From Callaeas wilsoni (Eukaryota > Chordata > Aves > Passeriformes > Callaeidae), in contig VWPU01012691.1 in the NCBI GenBank assembly GCA_013398955.1, forward strand, positions 186,001 to 250,000: a stretch of 64,000 nt of DNA, read 5' to 3'. Position numbers and translations under genes: made by a program. The stretch's first letter is position 1; each line of letters starts with the position of its first letter. Shown here in pieces: positions 46,415 through 59,499 of this stretch. The notes below the pieces were generated by a model. That model made no database searches. It saw only the letters and a list, made by a program, of their open reading frames with translations, and had not been told where the DNA came from.

Positions 46415-48625
46415 ATAGCCTTTTTGGTTTCAGTGCAGCCACACAGTGTGCAGAAGCGTGTGAGCTGATCTCCCCAACCCTGCGTGCTTGTGTGAAGTCT
46501 TAAGAGATTGAGTGAGCTAAGTGTATCTTTCAGAGCACTTCTGTCTCACAACAAACTATAGGCATTCAAAGATGTTTTCTTGTTTGATCTGCGTTCTTTA
46601 CAAGTTTTGCCCAAACCCTGTGCTAAAACCTGCTGAAGAAGTCTGTGAGCAATCCATAATGCAATTCCCTCCCTGGGAATTGCATTCTGAGCGGTTTGTT
46701 TTCTTTACTTTCCAAGAGATCCAATCCCTGGAGTGAGGTGATTATGCTGGAATCACATCTTTCTTTTTTAAAGGAAAAAAAAATCTATAGCTCACATGAT
46801 TTTATAGGAAATCTGGGAAATATCAGCTGAAATGACTTACAGGTCAGAAAAAAAAATAGTGTATGAATTTGTGCAGGATTCAACTGCTAGTTTTCATCTG
46901 CTTTCTTATGGTAATTGAGATACCTTCTTGCAAAATATAACATCTGTCTCAGGATCTGTTGGAGACCAGAAACCCAGTCCTGGCTCTGTCTTGGTGTATA
47001 AAACCCTCCTCTGGCAGTGGTAGCCCTCAGACTCACTGTGGAGTCCTGAGGAGTTGGGTGAAGGGTTCAGGAGAATGGAAAGTGATATTAGCCCCATTTT
47101 TTAGCACAGATCTCTTTCCAAAGCAGGTTAAGTCAATGATCCAATGATGCCACACAGACCCTGCAGTTCTGGGAGTGGTAAATTATGCTCCCAACCCTCA
47201 CAGTGGCTGAGGAGCTGGAGCTGGGGGGTCTTGGGCTACCCTGACTAGCACCAAGGTGTCTCAGCTCCAATAAAAGAGCTCATGCTGGAAAATGCAGATC
47301 CTGTGAGTGAAACAGCTGCACTGGTGTGCAGATGCACCATTGCACCCTGCACGTGCTCAGGACTAGGGAGGTTTTGGCTATCATCTCCCTAAGCCTGCAA
47401 AAACATTGGTGAGGACAATACGTGTACTGTAACAGGGAACAAGTGCTTGGAAAAGGTATTTATAAAGTTTTATATCCCAGTTATGCTTTAGGATAAGCCC
47501 GTGTTAGCATTTGTATAAGCCAAATTACCTCTTCTCACCTAAATTGGTGGCAGTCATTTGAGAAGGAGAGTAGGCTGGGTGAGCTCAGTGAAGGTACTTT
47601 TTTCTCTTTCAGCATTTTCCTCTGACACGTTTCATTGCTCTAGCAGCGGAAAAAAAAATCCCCAGACTTCACTCTTTTTTTTGGCTTTTACTGTAAAGGT
47701 ATTTTAATTTTATCTTCATCATGCTCCTGTACTAATGGGCTTTACACATTCCCAGCAAAGTCTTGTGTGAAATTCTTAACCACAGAGATTACAGAAATTT
47801 ACTGCTTCACTGGCGTGGTCAAGTTGCCACAAAATTGCATTTGTTAATGTAGCTGTGAAAACACATGGCACCTGCCATCTCTGAGCATAAGGATTTTAAA
47901 TATGGCTTGGAAGAATTTAAGAATGCCTATAAAATGGGACTTGGCCGTGTCAGTTTAGCTTTAGGAAGGAGACTGTGCTATAAAATACTCACCCATAATT
48001 GGACACAAGTGACAGCTTTACTTAACTAGTGTTCACAAATGAACGAGCAATGAAAATGTTCTGCCGTTCTCACCCCAGAAGAATGACCACGGCAGATGTT
48101 AATACCGTTGAGAACAGCTTTATTGTAGCTACAGGTGAGACAAATGGAGGATTTATTAGTCTGGGCATTGAGGGAAGGGGAGGAAGGGTGAAAGTCCAAT
48201 GTTGTTCCAAAGAAATGCAATGTCCATTCCCAAACACATTGCATGGCACACACAGTGCAATAAAGCAGAGGCTGTTCTGTGTCCATGAATTCATGAGCGT
48301 GCCTGCTTTTTTCGTTTGTGTTTAAGCACCCGATACCCAGCACCACAAATTGAACATGATTCCGCTGTTTATTTCCTATCCTGTACCCATTCAAGTGGAT
48401 GGCAAATCTCTAACTTAATTGATAATACGATGTAATCAATGACTCGAAGTCTGGGAACTCAGTGACCTGTGAAAGTGTAAACAAGAGACAACGTTGTTTC
48501 TCTGATGAAAGTCCTGAGACAAGGCTTGGCCCAGCATCTGCTGGATCCTTTCTGTTCATTTTAATGAGCTTACAAATGGTCCCTAACATAATGTGCATTC
48601 AGTAGAAATCAGCATTGGTTTTTCA
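46415..48625. other. Unique non-coding sequence
   Basis: No gene is recognised. Overlapping frames of 98 and 122 codons on opposite strands at 48026-48394 have no recognisable family. 47,600-48,000 is AT-rich and non-repetitive. Confidence 0.5.
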
Positions 48626-48629
48626 GGCA

Positions 48630-48700
48630 CCGATCCAGTAAAGCCCTTAATTATGTGCTTAAGATTATGGTATGGGAATAGTCCCATAGAAGCCACTGCA
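48630..48700. repeat. Ancient amniote repeat fragment
   Basis: CCGATCCAGTAAAGCCCTTA, ATTATGTGCTTAAGATTATG and GGGAATAGTCCCATAGAAGC match the order 'gatccagtaaagcacttaagcatgtgcttaa ... gtagtcccattgaagtc' of an old bird/turtle/crocodile repeat. It is related in structure to the fragment at 46.3 kb, about 2.3 kb away. Confidence 0.65.
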
Positions 48701-48704
48701 ACCA

Positions 48705-51700
48705 CAGAAATGTTTTAAGCTCAGCAAGTAAGAAAATGTTTTGTTGCTGGAGTATCATCACATTTTTTTCCAGTCAGTTGCCTCTGCCAAGAAAAATAAC
48801 AAATACAGTTTCTAGAAATCCAACACCATGAGATGCCATAAGTGCAGTGATATTCAGATTCATACCCTTTTTTTTCCTTTAGCTGCTTTATATTTCTTTA
48901 TGCCTAGATATAGCAAAGCACTTTACTGCAGTTGTGACATGAATAGGAGCACTTGCATCTTGAAACTCAAAGTTCCCTCTCCTTTTACATTCAGGGTATG
49001 CTCACAAGTGGTGCTGCTCTCTGTTGTCAGTCCCAGTTCTAGGTAGAATGATGTTTTTAAATTTATAAAAAGTAAAGCTGCAGTATAAGTAGGAAAATAT
49101 TCTTCCTTGTATTTAAGATAAATTCTGGTGGTTTACCCCAAACTCTTTAAGCAGGTGTTTTTTAGAAGAGCTGCCTAAATGCAGTTTGAGCTTTTGTGTC
49201 ACGTGGAGCACATACTGTTTAACTGCTTCACTTCAGCTCATCCCACCTCACTAGAGGGGCCTGCATTTCGGCCTCCTCTTGTTTTCATAAAACCTCTTGA
49301 TATTCACCAGGATTTTTTTCAGGTAATGCTGTTTACAGCAAACACAGCCTATGGTGTTTCCAAAAGTTTCCTGCTGACAGAAGCATGAGGCCCAAATTTA
49401 AAATATTGGTTTGGGAGAATGTAATCTTTTCAGCACAGGCTCTGGTCAGCGTGGCTGCGTGCAGTGCAAGTGCCCAATAGTAATGATGTCCAGGCATGGG
49501 GCCAAATGCTAAAACTGCCCCCAGAGTGAATATACTCACACTCTGCGAGAGAAGCAGTAAAGTATTCTTGTTTTCTGGCCAGCAGCACAGCTTCCCAGGA
49601 GGATAACTTTTGCCAGCAGTATGAATAAACTGCACTGAGGCTATGCCTTATGGCAACTGCTGCATCAGGGACTGCTAAGTAACTCATAAATAAGCAGTCT
49701 CTGCTGCCCCCCGATTCCAGTACCCAGCTTCAGAAGGTACTTATGTAGGTCCAAGTATAAAGGCTTGCACAGTGGCCTCGGTGGACTCTGAGAAGTGCCA
49801 AAGCAGAGGTGGCTACTTTCCATCTCCTGTTCCTTCAACTGGCCATAATTTTTCTGGCAAGCACAAATATACAGAGCCTAGAAGGATTTGGCTTCTATTC
49901 TTCAGCTCATATTCATCATGTGGGTTGCTCCAGTGAAGTTATGAAGCCAGGAGCTCCTGTTATGGTAGGATAAAGACTCCACCACAGCTGAAATCTTTAT
50001 TAGCAAATTAATTATGAATAAACACAGGAAAAATAGGCACACTTTAATAAACCCAGCAACTATCTTGTTTTGGGCACACAAGCTTATTTATACCCACAAC
50101 AGAACTACATTAAAATGTAGGAGTTTTTCCATTAGTGCTCATTTTCGATTTTCTTGAGAACTTCAGTTCCACTCACATAAGCATGCCAAACCTTCTGCTG
50201 ATATAAATCAGAGTGATCCCTTGAAGTCTGCTGAGCATCTGCCCCAGAATGGCAAATAATATCCTCTAGAGCCCCACTAATCTTTAAGGATGATAGAAGT
50301 TACTGATCCAACATGTACAACTCTTTAACACCACACAGACAAAATAATTTCAGCCAGGAGTTCCTACACTAGGGATAACCATATTCTGTAAGGCTGTAGT
50401 AGAGGTTAACTGCATTCTTGCAGCGAAGCACTCTGTTTTGGTTTAAAAGTTTTAAAACTTGCTTGCAAGGATGCAGTAGTTCAAAGTTTTGTGCAGACGG
50501 GTAGTAACAGATATAATAAAGAATAAGAGCATTTCGACATCTGTAATACTCTATTCTGCGCCTCTGTATGAGACATTCCCCAGTTCTAACTGCTGACATA
50601 CAATGATCCAGCTGCTGCTTCTTTGCAGCAGAATTGAGAATTCTGATTTCAAATAAGCCAATAAAGTGATTTTCTGGAAAGCAATACTCCGTCCTTGTAC
50701 TCCTTTTCTTCAGCTACATTTTTCTTGCCTTTCAGGACATTTCCTAATTTACTGCACAGATACCTTCTTTTGCAAAAAGATAGAAATATCATCAGCTGAT
50801 GTGTTTATCTAAGAAAAATCTGTATAATTTAGACAAGGATAATCAATCCCTTCAGTATACGAAGACAATCTGAGCACCATAAACCAGAAAAACATTGTCA
50901 TAGTTTAAATTTCTTTATGTTCTTCTCTCTCATCAGTATAAGAATATACTTTTGTGATGTAGCTACTTATCTTTGGTTGAATACCTGAGTGAGCATACAG
51001 AAGCAGTTCTTTTTTCTGTTATTTCCAATCAGCTTCATACCTCAAATTATTAAAAACCTCTGGGAAGTCTTTCCCATGAAGTGTGATTCACAAATTGTGT
51101 GAGTTAGTCTTCAAAGATTTTATTAAAATAAAAATGGAAGTCTATGACCCTTACTAGTGGTTTGTCTTATATAAATGTACTTCTCTGCTTAACTTTCACA
51201 AAATGCATTAGGACAGAATAAATGACATTGAAGCAGGACAGGAAACACTTCAAAAGGAACTAATTTTCACATGCTGCAAAACTAGTTTGGAGACCATCTT
51301 GAAAGATCCTCCATGCCTCCACTTTTCTTTATGCAGCTTTATTCATTGTCTTAAAATTAATTTTCCGGAGCAATAAAACTTGTTCTTAGGAAGGTGGCAA
51401 AACTGATTTTGAAAGTCCTGGTGATAGTAGCGGTTCATGTTGCTGCTGGTGGATATGTTGCAGACAAGTCTCTAGGGTTCTGTCAGTCCTAGGAAGAAAA
51501 CAGCCAAGGACAATCCTGTAGCCTCATGTGCTGTTGAGCTGGTGCAGCTCATATCCATCCCCACCCACTCCTCCAGCCCCAGGCAGGACTGCCAGCACCC
51601 AGCCTGTCTGTGGTGCCTGCTGTCCCCCAGCCCAAAATCTGGAATGTTTTGGAGAGAGCCATTTGGCACAACCCAAAGCTCTGTGGGGGAGCAGGCGATG

Positions 51701-53125
51701 GACTAAAGGTCTGTGAATGGTCTGGCAATGGTGCTTAAGCCATGTCCCTGCTCTGGCTCTTCATAATAATGTAGCAATAACTAGTAGAAACACAGATCAA
51801 AGGGGAAGTCCTCCCCAGAGCACTCACAGACTCTGATTTGAACTTCAGCCAGGTGCAGTTTCAGACTTTAGCAACCCTGTTAGAGAGGACCTGAAAAGAA
51901 GAGGTGGGAATAATTGCTGACAGGTGTCTGTACAGATTAAGCAGGATGCTTTCAAATATAAAAGTTTATCCTAACCTGTGTAATAAAAACTCAGTGTTCA
52001 TATAGCTACAGAGCATCCCTGAACCAGGAAGTTTGGGAAGACGGGAAAGTACTGTGAGCTTGGTTTGCCCTTACAGCCTGCTTTAGGCATCCACTAAGCT
52101 CCACTGATGGACACAGGGCAGTACCTTGGACAAACACCTGATCCAGCCTGGTGCAGAATCCTCCTGCTGCCTGGAAGAGTGTGGGCAGAGGCAAGCATTG
52201 TGCCTTCCTTAGAGGAAAGAAGGCTGACTGTTGGTACAGAGCTGTTGAGAATGGATAAGGGCTGCTGGAGTGGAGCTGGCTTTCAGACCAAGCACTTCCA
52301 CCCAAATAAACACTCCAGGTACTCATCAATATGCCCTTGTCCAGGACCAAATTGGATTCTGAACAAGCATCCAAAGATATAAAAGTGTAAATACACTGAT
52401 GCTGTCTTTTTGGAAAAGTCAAATGCATACATTTACCAGAGCAAGAGGGGGTGAGGGACTGGGGGCTGCGTTATTCTACTCACTTTAAACATTAGTTTTG
52501 GTAATTTTTTCTAAATGAGTCTTTATATTTCACTGCTTCTTGTATTTCCCAAAAATATTATTAAGAAATAAACAGATCTTTCTTGCTTGTCTCTGAAACA
52601 ATAATGGCAAAGGCTTTGTTGCATATGCAGGAACTCCAAATTAGGTGAAATTTGCTTCTGGCAATGGAGTAGTGGCATCATGCAGACACATCTACTAATA
52701 ATGATATTTTTGGTGTGTGTTGTGCAAGCAGCGATGGCAGGATATGTTCCAAACCTGGTTTTATTAAATGAACAATACAGACCACCAGTAATTGTTATGT
52801 CAGGGGAAAAGAAAAGCATAAAATATGCATATGATATGATGATGTGAAAATGCACATAGAGGAGCACACCAGTGTGCTTTCCTTCTGAAGGGTTTTGGCC
52901 GGCTTCCCAAACTGTCCAGTTTAGAATTAGCAGGGTCAGACGAGATGTCCCAAAATTTAGTATAATTTGGACTTATCAATACCAGCCCCCTCTGGGGAGA
53001 GGTAAGTTGTCTTTTCACAGGATAGATAAGTCTTCTCAGAATATTTCCCCAGACAGATTCTCTTCTGCACATCTCCTTGCCAACTGGAACCTTTTGATCT
53101 CAACATCCTCAGTGCCAAATTCTTT
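48705..53125. other. Unique non-coding sequence
   Basis: No gene is recognised. A GC-richer patch lies at 51,540-51,700, without CpG clustering. Several overlapping open frames (up to 140 codons, 52006-52428) lie in conflicting frames and strands, with no recognised domains. Confidence 0.5.
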
Positions 53126-53127
53126 AA

Positions 53128-53190
53128 TGGTGTAAATGAGTGAAACTCCACCTAAGGCAGTGGAGCAGATCCCATTTGCACCTGCAGAGG
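53128..53190. repeat. Ancient palindromic amniote repeat fragment
   Basis: TGGTGTAAATGAGTGAAACT followed by CCACCTAAGGCAGTGGAGCA and ATCCCATTTGCACCTGC match the 'gtgtaaatgagtgtaactccactgaagtcagtggagttacacc' hairpin element of reptiles and birds. The two halves remain partly complementary (GGTGTAAATG against CATTTGCACC). Confidence 0.6.
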
Positions 53191-53199
53191 ACTTGGCTT

Positions 53200-54700
53200 T
53201 GATTCTGTAGCCAAGGAGAGATTAAAACCATTGGTTCTAGTAGATTTGCTAGCCTGTAAAAATGCTCCTCATCTCCGGTTGCAGATAGCTCTGTTATCCA
53301 GTCCAAATGTGAGAAGGAAAAGCAGCAGAAAATGCTTTTGAGGGCATAAATCCTGGAAAGGGAGGGTGATACACTGGAGGGTTTAACAGGATTTTGTGAT
53401 CTCTGTCATATGATCGAGGGTGCATTACCATCATTTTGATTTTGGTCTCTTCACTTGCTCCCTGTGCAGCTTTTTTCCAGATCTCCTAATGTGAACAACT
53501 TATTCCAGATTGCTCTTTGAAGAAGGCATCCATTGATACATCAGAGATTAAATGAGTCACTCATGATGGATTGTGGTTCATGGCTTTATACACCACAGAA
53601 AATTATGCATTTTACACTACCTTGTAAAATAACCATTTATCTAAGTAAACATATTGACTTCTTTTGGGTTCATATGAAAACTATCCGGGGCTGTGAATCT
53701 TAATTTAGAAAGCTCTTGACAGGCAGGAAAAAAGACAGCTAACGATGATGGAGAAGAATCAGTTACTTAAATGTCAATAGAGGGACTTTAAAAAATGAGC
53801 TCAAAGTAACAGATCAATTTGTTCTCCAGTGTCCAGCCAGAGATACAGACTTGGCAAATTCCACCACCTTTTCCATCGCCCACCAAAAAAAAAAAAAAAA
53901 AAAGGGAAAGGAAAGAAAAGCTTTAGAATTTGTGGTGGTTTGTGCAGTTGTATGCTGCTGTGATGTCAGTTCCAACACGAGAACAGCACATGCTGGACAA
54001 CGAAATGAGACCAAATGGTTAGAACAAAGGGAAATGCTTGAGTATCATTTTCAGAGATTCTGCCTCTTATGTTTCCACACTCATCGTAGCTACCAAAGCA
54101 AGGTATCTCTTTTCCAAGCACCACAGTTTGCACATCTGTAATAAGGAAATCATTCTTCTGATCCAGATTCTCCCCAGGGCCTTTCCATGTGGGTCACAGT
54201 AACATTTGAACATCTGACACTGGTAAAATTGGATCGGCATGAATGTGCACTGATTCTTCTTCTAAGTTGAAAGCATCAGAAGGCAGACGAACTGTGAAAG
54301 AATGCAGTTTAAGAATGGAGGTAAAACGGCCTCATCCCAGGTCCTTTGGGAAGCTCTGTGTTAGTCTGTCTAGTGGAATAGGAATACAGGTCAGCACTTG
54401 CTCAGCTTTCAAAAAAACAACAGGTTAAATTTTCAAACAACAGGTGAAATTTTCTAGTATCTGACCATTTCTGCTTGTTATCTCAGATTGCATTTAATTG
54501 GTGCACCTGCCTGATTTTTGCCCTCTCCACATCCTTTTCCTGATAAGTATTTACAACCCTCTCACTCACAAAAGGGTCCGAGGTGCTGAGTGCATCATTG
54601 ACTTCAGCCAGCTTTGGATCAGACCTGTAATCACTGCAAGCTTCTGACTTGCTGGCTCTAAGTATTTAGGATGAATCATCTCAGAGACAAAGCAGAATAT
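53200..54700. other. Unique non-coding sequence with small repeats
   Basis: Contains an A19 run (53885-53903) followed by purine-rich sequence, and a 20 bp tandem duplication (54415-54454, unit containing CAACAGGTTAAATTTTC with one variant). A phrase near 54585-54640 (ATTGACTTCAGCCAGCTTTG, GATCAGACCTGTAA) looks like another piece of the old amniote repeat family. No gene is recognised. Confidence 0.5.
53885..53903. repeat. Poly-A run (19)
   Basis: Nineteen consecutive A followed by GGGAAAGGAAAGAAAAG. No LINE or pseudogene body is recognised upstream, so it is a simple homopolymer rather than a retroposon tail that I can support. Confidence 0.9.
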
Positions 54701-54739
54701 CACAGCCAAGTATTATCTCAAATATTTCTGCTTCCCCAA

Positions 54740-55330
54740 AGGTTTACTCTCCAAAAAAATCCATTGTCCTATATGTAATATAAAATAATTCACCATGGAG
54801 CAAAACACTGTATCATGATACAGATCTGGGCAGTGATTGAAATAATAACAGACTGTTTAATTGCTAAATTACAGTAGTGATATTATGAAATAACATATTA
54901 TATCCGCATTTATAATAAATTAATCCATCATGATTAAAGGTCTCTCAATGAATACCAAATGAATTAATACATGATTGGCCTTTATAAGTATAAGCCTTTA
55001 AAATTATGCAGTTTTCTGCAAGCAGCTAGCAGCCCGCAGAATAAACTGGCAATGAGAAAATCTGTCACAGGAAAACTTTTCTACATTTCATGCAGAACAC
55101 CTTTTCTTTGAGAACATTTTTGCATGGAACTCATTACCAATTATGACAGACAGCTTTTTAACAGGAGAAAATATGCCCATAATCGCACAATGTTTGGGGG
55201 AGAGGGGAAAATTACCACAATATGACTAATTTTATGAAAGACATCTGTCATTTTCTACTGTTGTAATACAAGCTGTTTAGTAAGTAAATTTAATTAACCA
55301 GATTTCTCATTTTAAAGGGGGGGAAAGAAG
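54740..55330. promoter_or_regulatory. Candidate conserved non-coding element
   Basis: A non-repetitive, AT-rich, CpG-poor block with clustered homeodomain-type cores, including CTAATTTTATG, TTTAATTAACCAG, AAATTAATCC, ATGAATTAATAC and TTTAATTGCTAAATTAC, plus a TATCATGATA palindrome near 54812. This texture is typical of deeply conserved developmental enhancers in gene deserts. No frame is open for a notable length. Support is motif density and composition only. Confidence 0.35.
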
Positions 55331-55334
55331 GATT

Positions 55335-57000
55335 TTACAGCTTGCCAGGAGCATATCCCTTGAATATAGTTTGTTTAATGCACCCAATTAGACTGAATCA
55401 TCAAATTTTCTGAACCTTAAATATCTCAAATTAATTTTTTCCACATTGTTTTTCTATGTACCATTTTGCAGCCGCTTGTACTGTGTAGTGGATGTTGTTT
55501 ATTTTTGATATTCCTTTTTTTAGAGTTTCTGCTTAAAGCCAGTGCTTCTTGGTGCTTGGTGTTGCACATAAAGAAAGAAATCTCTACCTAAACAGGTCCC
55601 ATTGAAAAAGAGTGACATACAAAGACTCAGAAGTGAGAAAGGCAGGGAGAGCAGGTGTATCTGTCCCAGGTCATAAATAATTCAGTGAAACATCTGAGTC
55701 TTGGTCTGGTGTCATCTCAAATACCAGACCACACTATGCTTTTGACTTATAAAAGGATATAATTGTAAGTCAAAGGCAAGCTCCTGCTTAGGGGTGTGAA
55801 ATTCCCTCTGATACTCAAATAATTGCAGACCTGAAAGGTTGGTCCTTTTTTTTTAAAGACAATATGGTTCATTTCACAACCTACTGATTGCACATCCTTT
55901 AGACAACTTACACAATAAAGAAAGAAGTTCTGTAAAAGTTGGGGTTTTTTTTTAGTAATATGTGCAAGGTTATGCTATAACACTGTTCCCCACAAAAAGC
56001 TGACAGCATTTATGCAAAGTTTGCCAATGGCCAGAAAAAAAACACAACCAAACAAGTGAAAATTTATTCATGTCAGTGGGAATCTGGGGTAATTTCACTG
56101 ACTACATTTTAAGCTACCTAAGACCAAAACTTGACTAGAAATCTCAAATCAACCTCAGTTAAAAAAAATCTTCAAATAATACTAAATGAACAGACTGAAA
56201 CTTAATATAATGTGTTTTCCATTTACTTAAGCTGTTCTTAAGAATACTTAGGTTAGTAGAAGATCACCTCCTAAACAAAACTTCTTGGTGAATTTCTGAT
56301 GTTAGTGCACCTTCTGAATTCTGTTCTTAAATACAGCACCATCCAAACTTTAATATCTTTTCCTTTTGTACACAAGGGAAGACTTCATCCCTATTCAGAA
56401 AAAAAAAGCAATCAATGCAAAAAATACCCACTGCCTGGCAGTGTGTTGAACTGTACAGAATTTCACTGAAGAATGAGAGCATCTTCTTTTTATCTTTTCT
56501 TTTTTTATTTTTTTCAATTTGATTTCATTTAGAAACATTTACATAGGTTATGTATGGAGAGCACAGCATTAATTCTGGCAAGTTTTTGTTACCCTAACAG
56601 ATTTAGGAAGTTAATTGTACATAATATATGTCTGGTATTTAGAGAGCATCATTCACTTAGCAGCATGAATAGTTACTAAATGTGGGGAATAAGTCAGTCC
56701 AGCAGATAATAGATTGCTTACTGGGGTGGAATAATCATGCAGAGAAGTGGATAGGGAAAACTGAAGGACTTTGGTTATCCCCATGTACATGCACACATTG
56801 TAAATTTGCCAGAATATCTGCAAGCTTAAACACTGCATCCAGTCCTTTCAACCAGGGTTTTCCTCCAACTTGAAGGATGAGTTGACAACTCCAGTAAATG
56901 CCTCCTCTCTCCTGCACGGGGCCTCTGGATGAGTTCAGGTGGAGAAAGGTCATAAAGTTGGTAGAAAAATACAAGGCCGAGAGTTAAAATATTAATTTAA
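55335..57000. other. Unique non-coding sequence
   Basis: No gene is recognised. The sequence is AT-rich with several T or A runs. A phrase near 56068-56110 (TTCATGTCAGTGGGAATCTG) vaguely resembles the old amniote repeats but is too short to call. Confidence 0.45.
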
Positions 57001-57004
57001 ACAC

Positions 57005-57108
57005 CTTTTTTTGTTGTTGTTTTTGGTTGATTGGTTGGTTGATTGGTTGGCTTTGGTTTTGTTTTGTTTTGTTTGTTTGTTTTTGTTTGGTTTGAGTTTT
57101 GTTTTGGT
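57005..57108. repeat. T/G-rich simple repeat
   Basis: Irregular units TTGATTGGTTGG, then TTTTG and TTTG arrays (GTTTTGTTTTGTTTTGTTTG). This is related in motif to, but much less pure than, the 8.3 kb TTTTG array. Confidence 0.9.
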
Positions 57109-57109
57109 C

Positions 57110-59390
57110 ACAGACTTACTCTGCCCCATTTATCAAGGCTATATTCAGGCAACATGAAGTGCCCATGTCTGGTCAGGAGAGAAAGCTGGTTTCAGTGATG
57201 CCCCATGCAAGGGCTGGTTACAGCAATCAGGCAAAATACAGATCCAAAGACTTGTTTATAACCCAGGACGCCTAAATATGGCTTTTAGATTCTCTTTGCT
57301 TTAATTGCCTTTCTAAATGTCTAGGACAGATTAGAGCAAACACAGCTTAGTATTAGAGGACATATGGTTATCTATATTCATATCTGCGCCATACAGAGAG
57401 GAAATATATGGTTCAGCATGTGAAGCAGGCAGACATGAAACAAACCCACCCCTGAGGGGTCAGCAGCAGAAAAGGTGTTAGAAGCTCGAGGGAATTTTAT
57501 CTGAGCACAGGCAACATGATCAAGCTTTGAGACAGAACAGCTTTTAAGTGAGCACGGGCATTCCTGCAATTAATGGAGACATATCTACTCAGTATTACAG
57601 TACAGCCAACCTGCATCCTTGGCTTATTAATTTCTCCCACTAGTACAAGTAGGTTGACGTCTTCTAAATTAAAAACAGTTCCGCCTTAGGAAGAATTGCC
57701 AAAGAATTTGTACATTAGAAGTCTCAGGAGATGAAACTCTTGCATGCCGCCTTCGCTGGGGAAGAGTACAAGCTTATCCTTCAGGAAGTGTCATCTGCCA
57801 GTTATGACAGCTACACATTTGTATTCATTTATGAATTCACCATTTACAACTGTGGCTATTTAACACAACAATTCCCTGGAAAATCTTTGGACTCTCCGTT
57901 TGCATAATAAGAAAAAACTTTCAAGAACAGCTCATCTCCTTCCGCGTTTTCTACTATTCCTGTTTTGTACCCAATGAATTTTACACAAGAATAATTTAGG
58001 ACAGCATTTGGCAGGGTTGTTCTGGTCTCTGTGCACGTAGGAGGCTTGTGAATCTCTTGCAATCTTGCTACAGGGGACAACATTTCTAACAGGGTGTATT
58101 CAAGAGATTTGATTTTGTTATTCTGTGGAGTGAAAGTGTAGTCTGTCACCTGGGCAGATACGACTGTTAACTGGAACAGGGCTCCAGGTACTGAAGCTCT
58201 GTTTCTGATTCAGCTAGAGATGTTCTGAGTGACCCTAAATAAATCACTTCATCTAGCTGGTTCTTTATCTTTGTACAACATCAAAATGCAGCCATGATTT
58301 CTCCTTCTCCCAGGCACGCTGTGGGAGGCGTTTAAAGAGATGTGCCTGCTCTCCTCTGTATTTGGCCTATAATTGCAATGCTGCCTGAAGTTGAAGCACA
58401 CGAGACTCCACCTGGGCTGTTAGCTTTTCCTCTTTCCCTTTGACAGCTGAGGTGGTAGTGCCCATCTGTGACGTTAACTCATGGACTTCTTTAGAGCAAG
58501 AGATCGAGAATGGAAGAACAGCTTATCTATCCCTCCCAAGACAAAAAGGAGCAAAATAAGTACAAAACTTACCAGTGAGAGAGAAGAAAAAATCAAACTC
58601 TTACTAATTTTGTACAATTTCAGTTGATTTCCAAGCTGTATTTAAATATCTATACTCTCAGATCAGGAGCTGATCCTGATACTTCCATGAGTCTAAATAT
58701 TTTTTCCTTTCTTGGTCTCTTTGTTTATTAGTGGTGGTGAGGCATTGCCAGAGGAGAAGAGGATATCAGCTGGAAGAGGTGTAGGTATTATTTAAGCAGG
58801 ATATTGACCTCTGGGAAGTACAGCAGAGCAAATGAAAGAGAGCTGTTGGTGGACTCATGTCTCAGAGAAGGTGAAGCAACATGCTGCTTAGTGCGCATGT
58901 AACAATGGGAGATTTGTGAGGAGGGGAGCAGGTTATAAGAATAGATCACATTAATCTTCAGCTTCAAACTCTTCTCATTAATCTCCCAATAACAAACTGA
59001 AATGGTCAAAAAAGCAGACTATTCCTTTAGGCTGGTTTTGCCATGATTTTACAAAGTCCTTAAAGACATTCCCAGCAAAGAGGTTCTCCTCTTCTGCTTC
59101 GCTCATCTTCCCATAGCATCCTACAGGGAATGCAAAAAATTCCTATCCAAGATGTAGGTTTGCAAAAACATGTCTCATCACCATGATTTCTTTTCACTTC
59201 TAGCTGTAAGTCAGTGTCCCTTCCTCATGACTCCCACCTTCCTTTCTTCTTTCCCGTCTCCATTGCTAATGAGATAGAAGAGTATCTTGTGACTGCTATC
59301 TGCTGATTAGCCTGAGCCTGAGCTCTGTGAGTAGATAGATTTGCATTCATAACATTCAAATAAAGCCAGATACCCGAATAAGCATGAACA
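57110..59390. other. Unique non-coding sequence
   Basis: No gene or transposon is recognised. Short open frames only, up to 97 codons on the minus strand near 57856-58149, without a recognised family. Confidence 0.5.
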
Positions 59391-59397
59391 GCAAAAG

Positions 59398-59440
59398 TAA
59401 AAACAAAACAAAAAACAAACAAACAAAGAAAACCAAACAA
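59398..59440. repeat. A/C-rich simple repeat
   Basis: Irregular CAAAA and CAAA units (CAAAACAAAAAACAAACAAA). This is the opposite-strand counterpart in composition to the T/G tracts at 8.3 and 57.0 kb. Confidence 0.85.
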
Positions 59441-59471
59441 GATAAGATTTTCCTTTAAAAACCATATGAAG

Positions 59472-59498
59472 TGAAATTCAGCAAAAAGCTGAATTTCA
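59472..59498. repeat. Perfect 11 bp inverted repeat
   Basis: TGAAATTCAGC and its exact reverse complement GCTGAATTTCA flank an AAAAA loop. It is the longest perfect short-loop hairpin noticed by eye. It could form a cruciform or RNA hairpin; no adjacent gene suggests a role. Confidence 0.7.
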
Positions 59499-59499
59499 T

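Noticed and set aside
52006..52428. Minus-strand 140-codon frame
   Set aside because: No family similarity, and a 91-codon frame is open on the opposite strand of the same DNA. Treated as chance.
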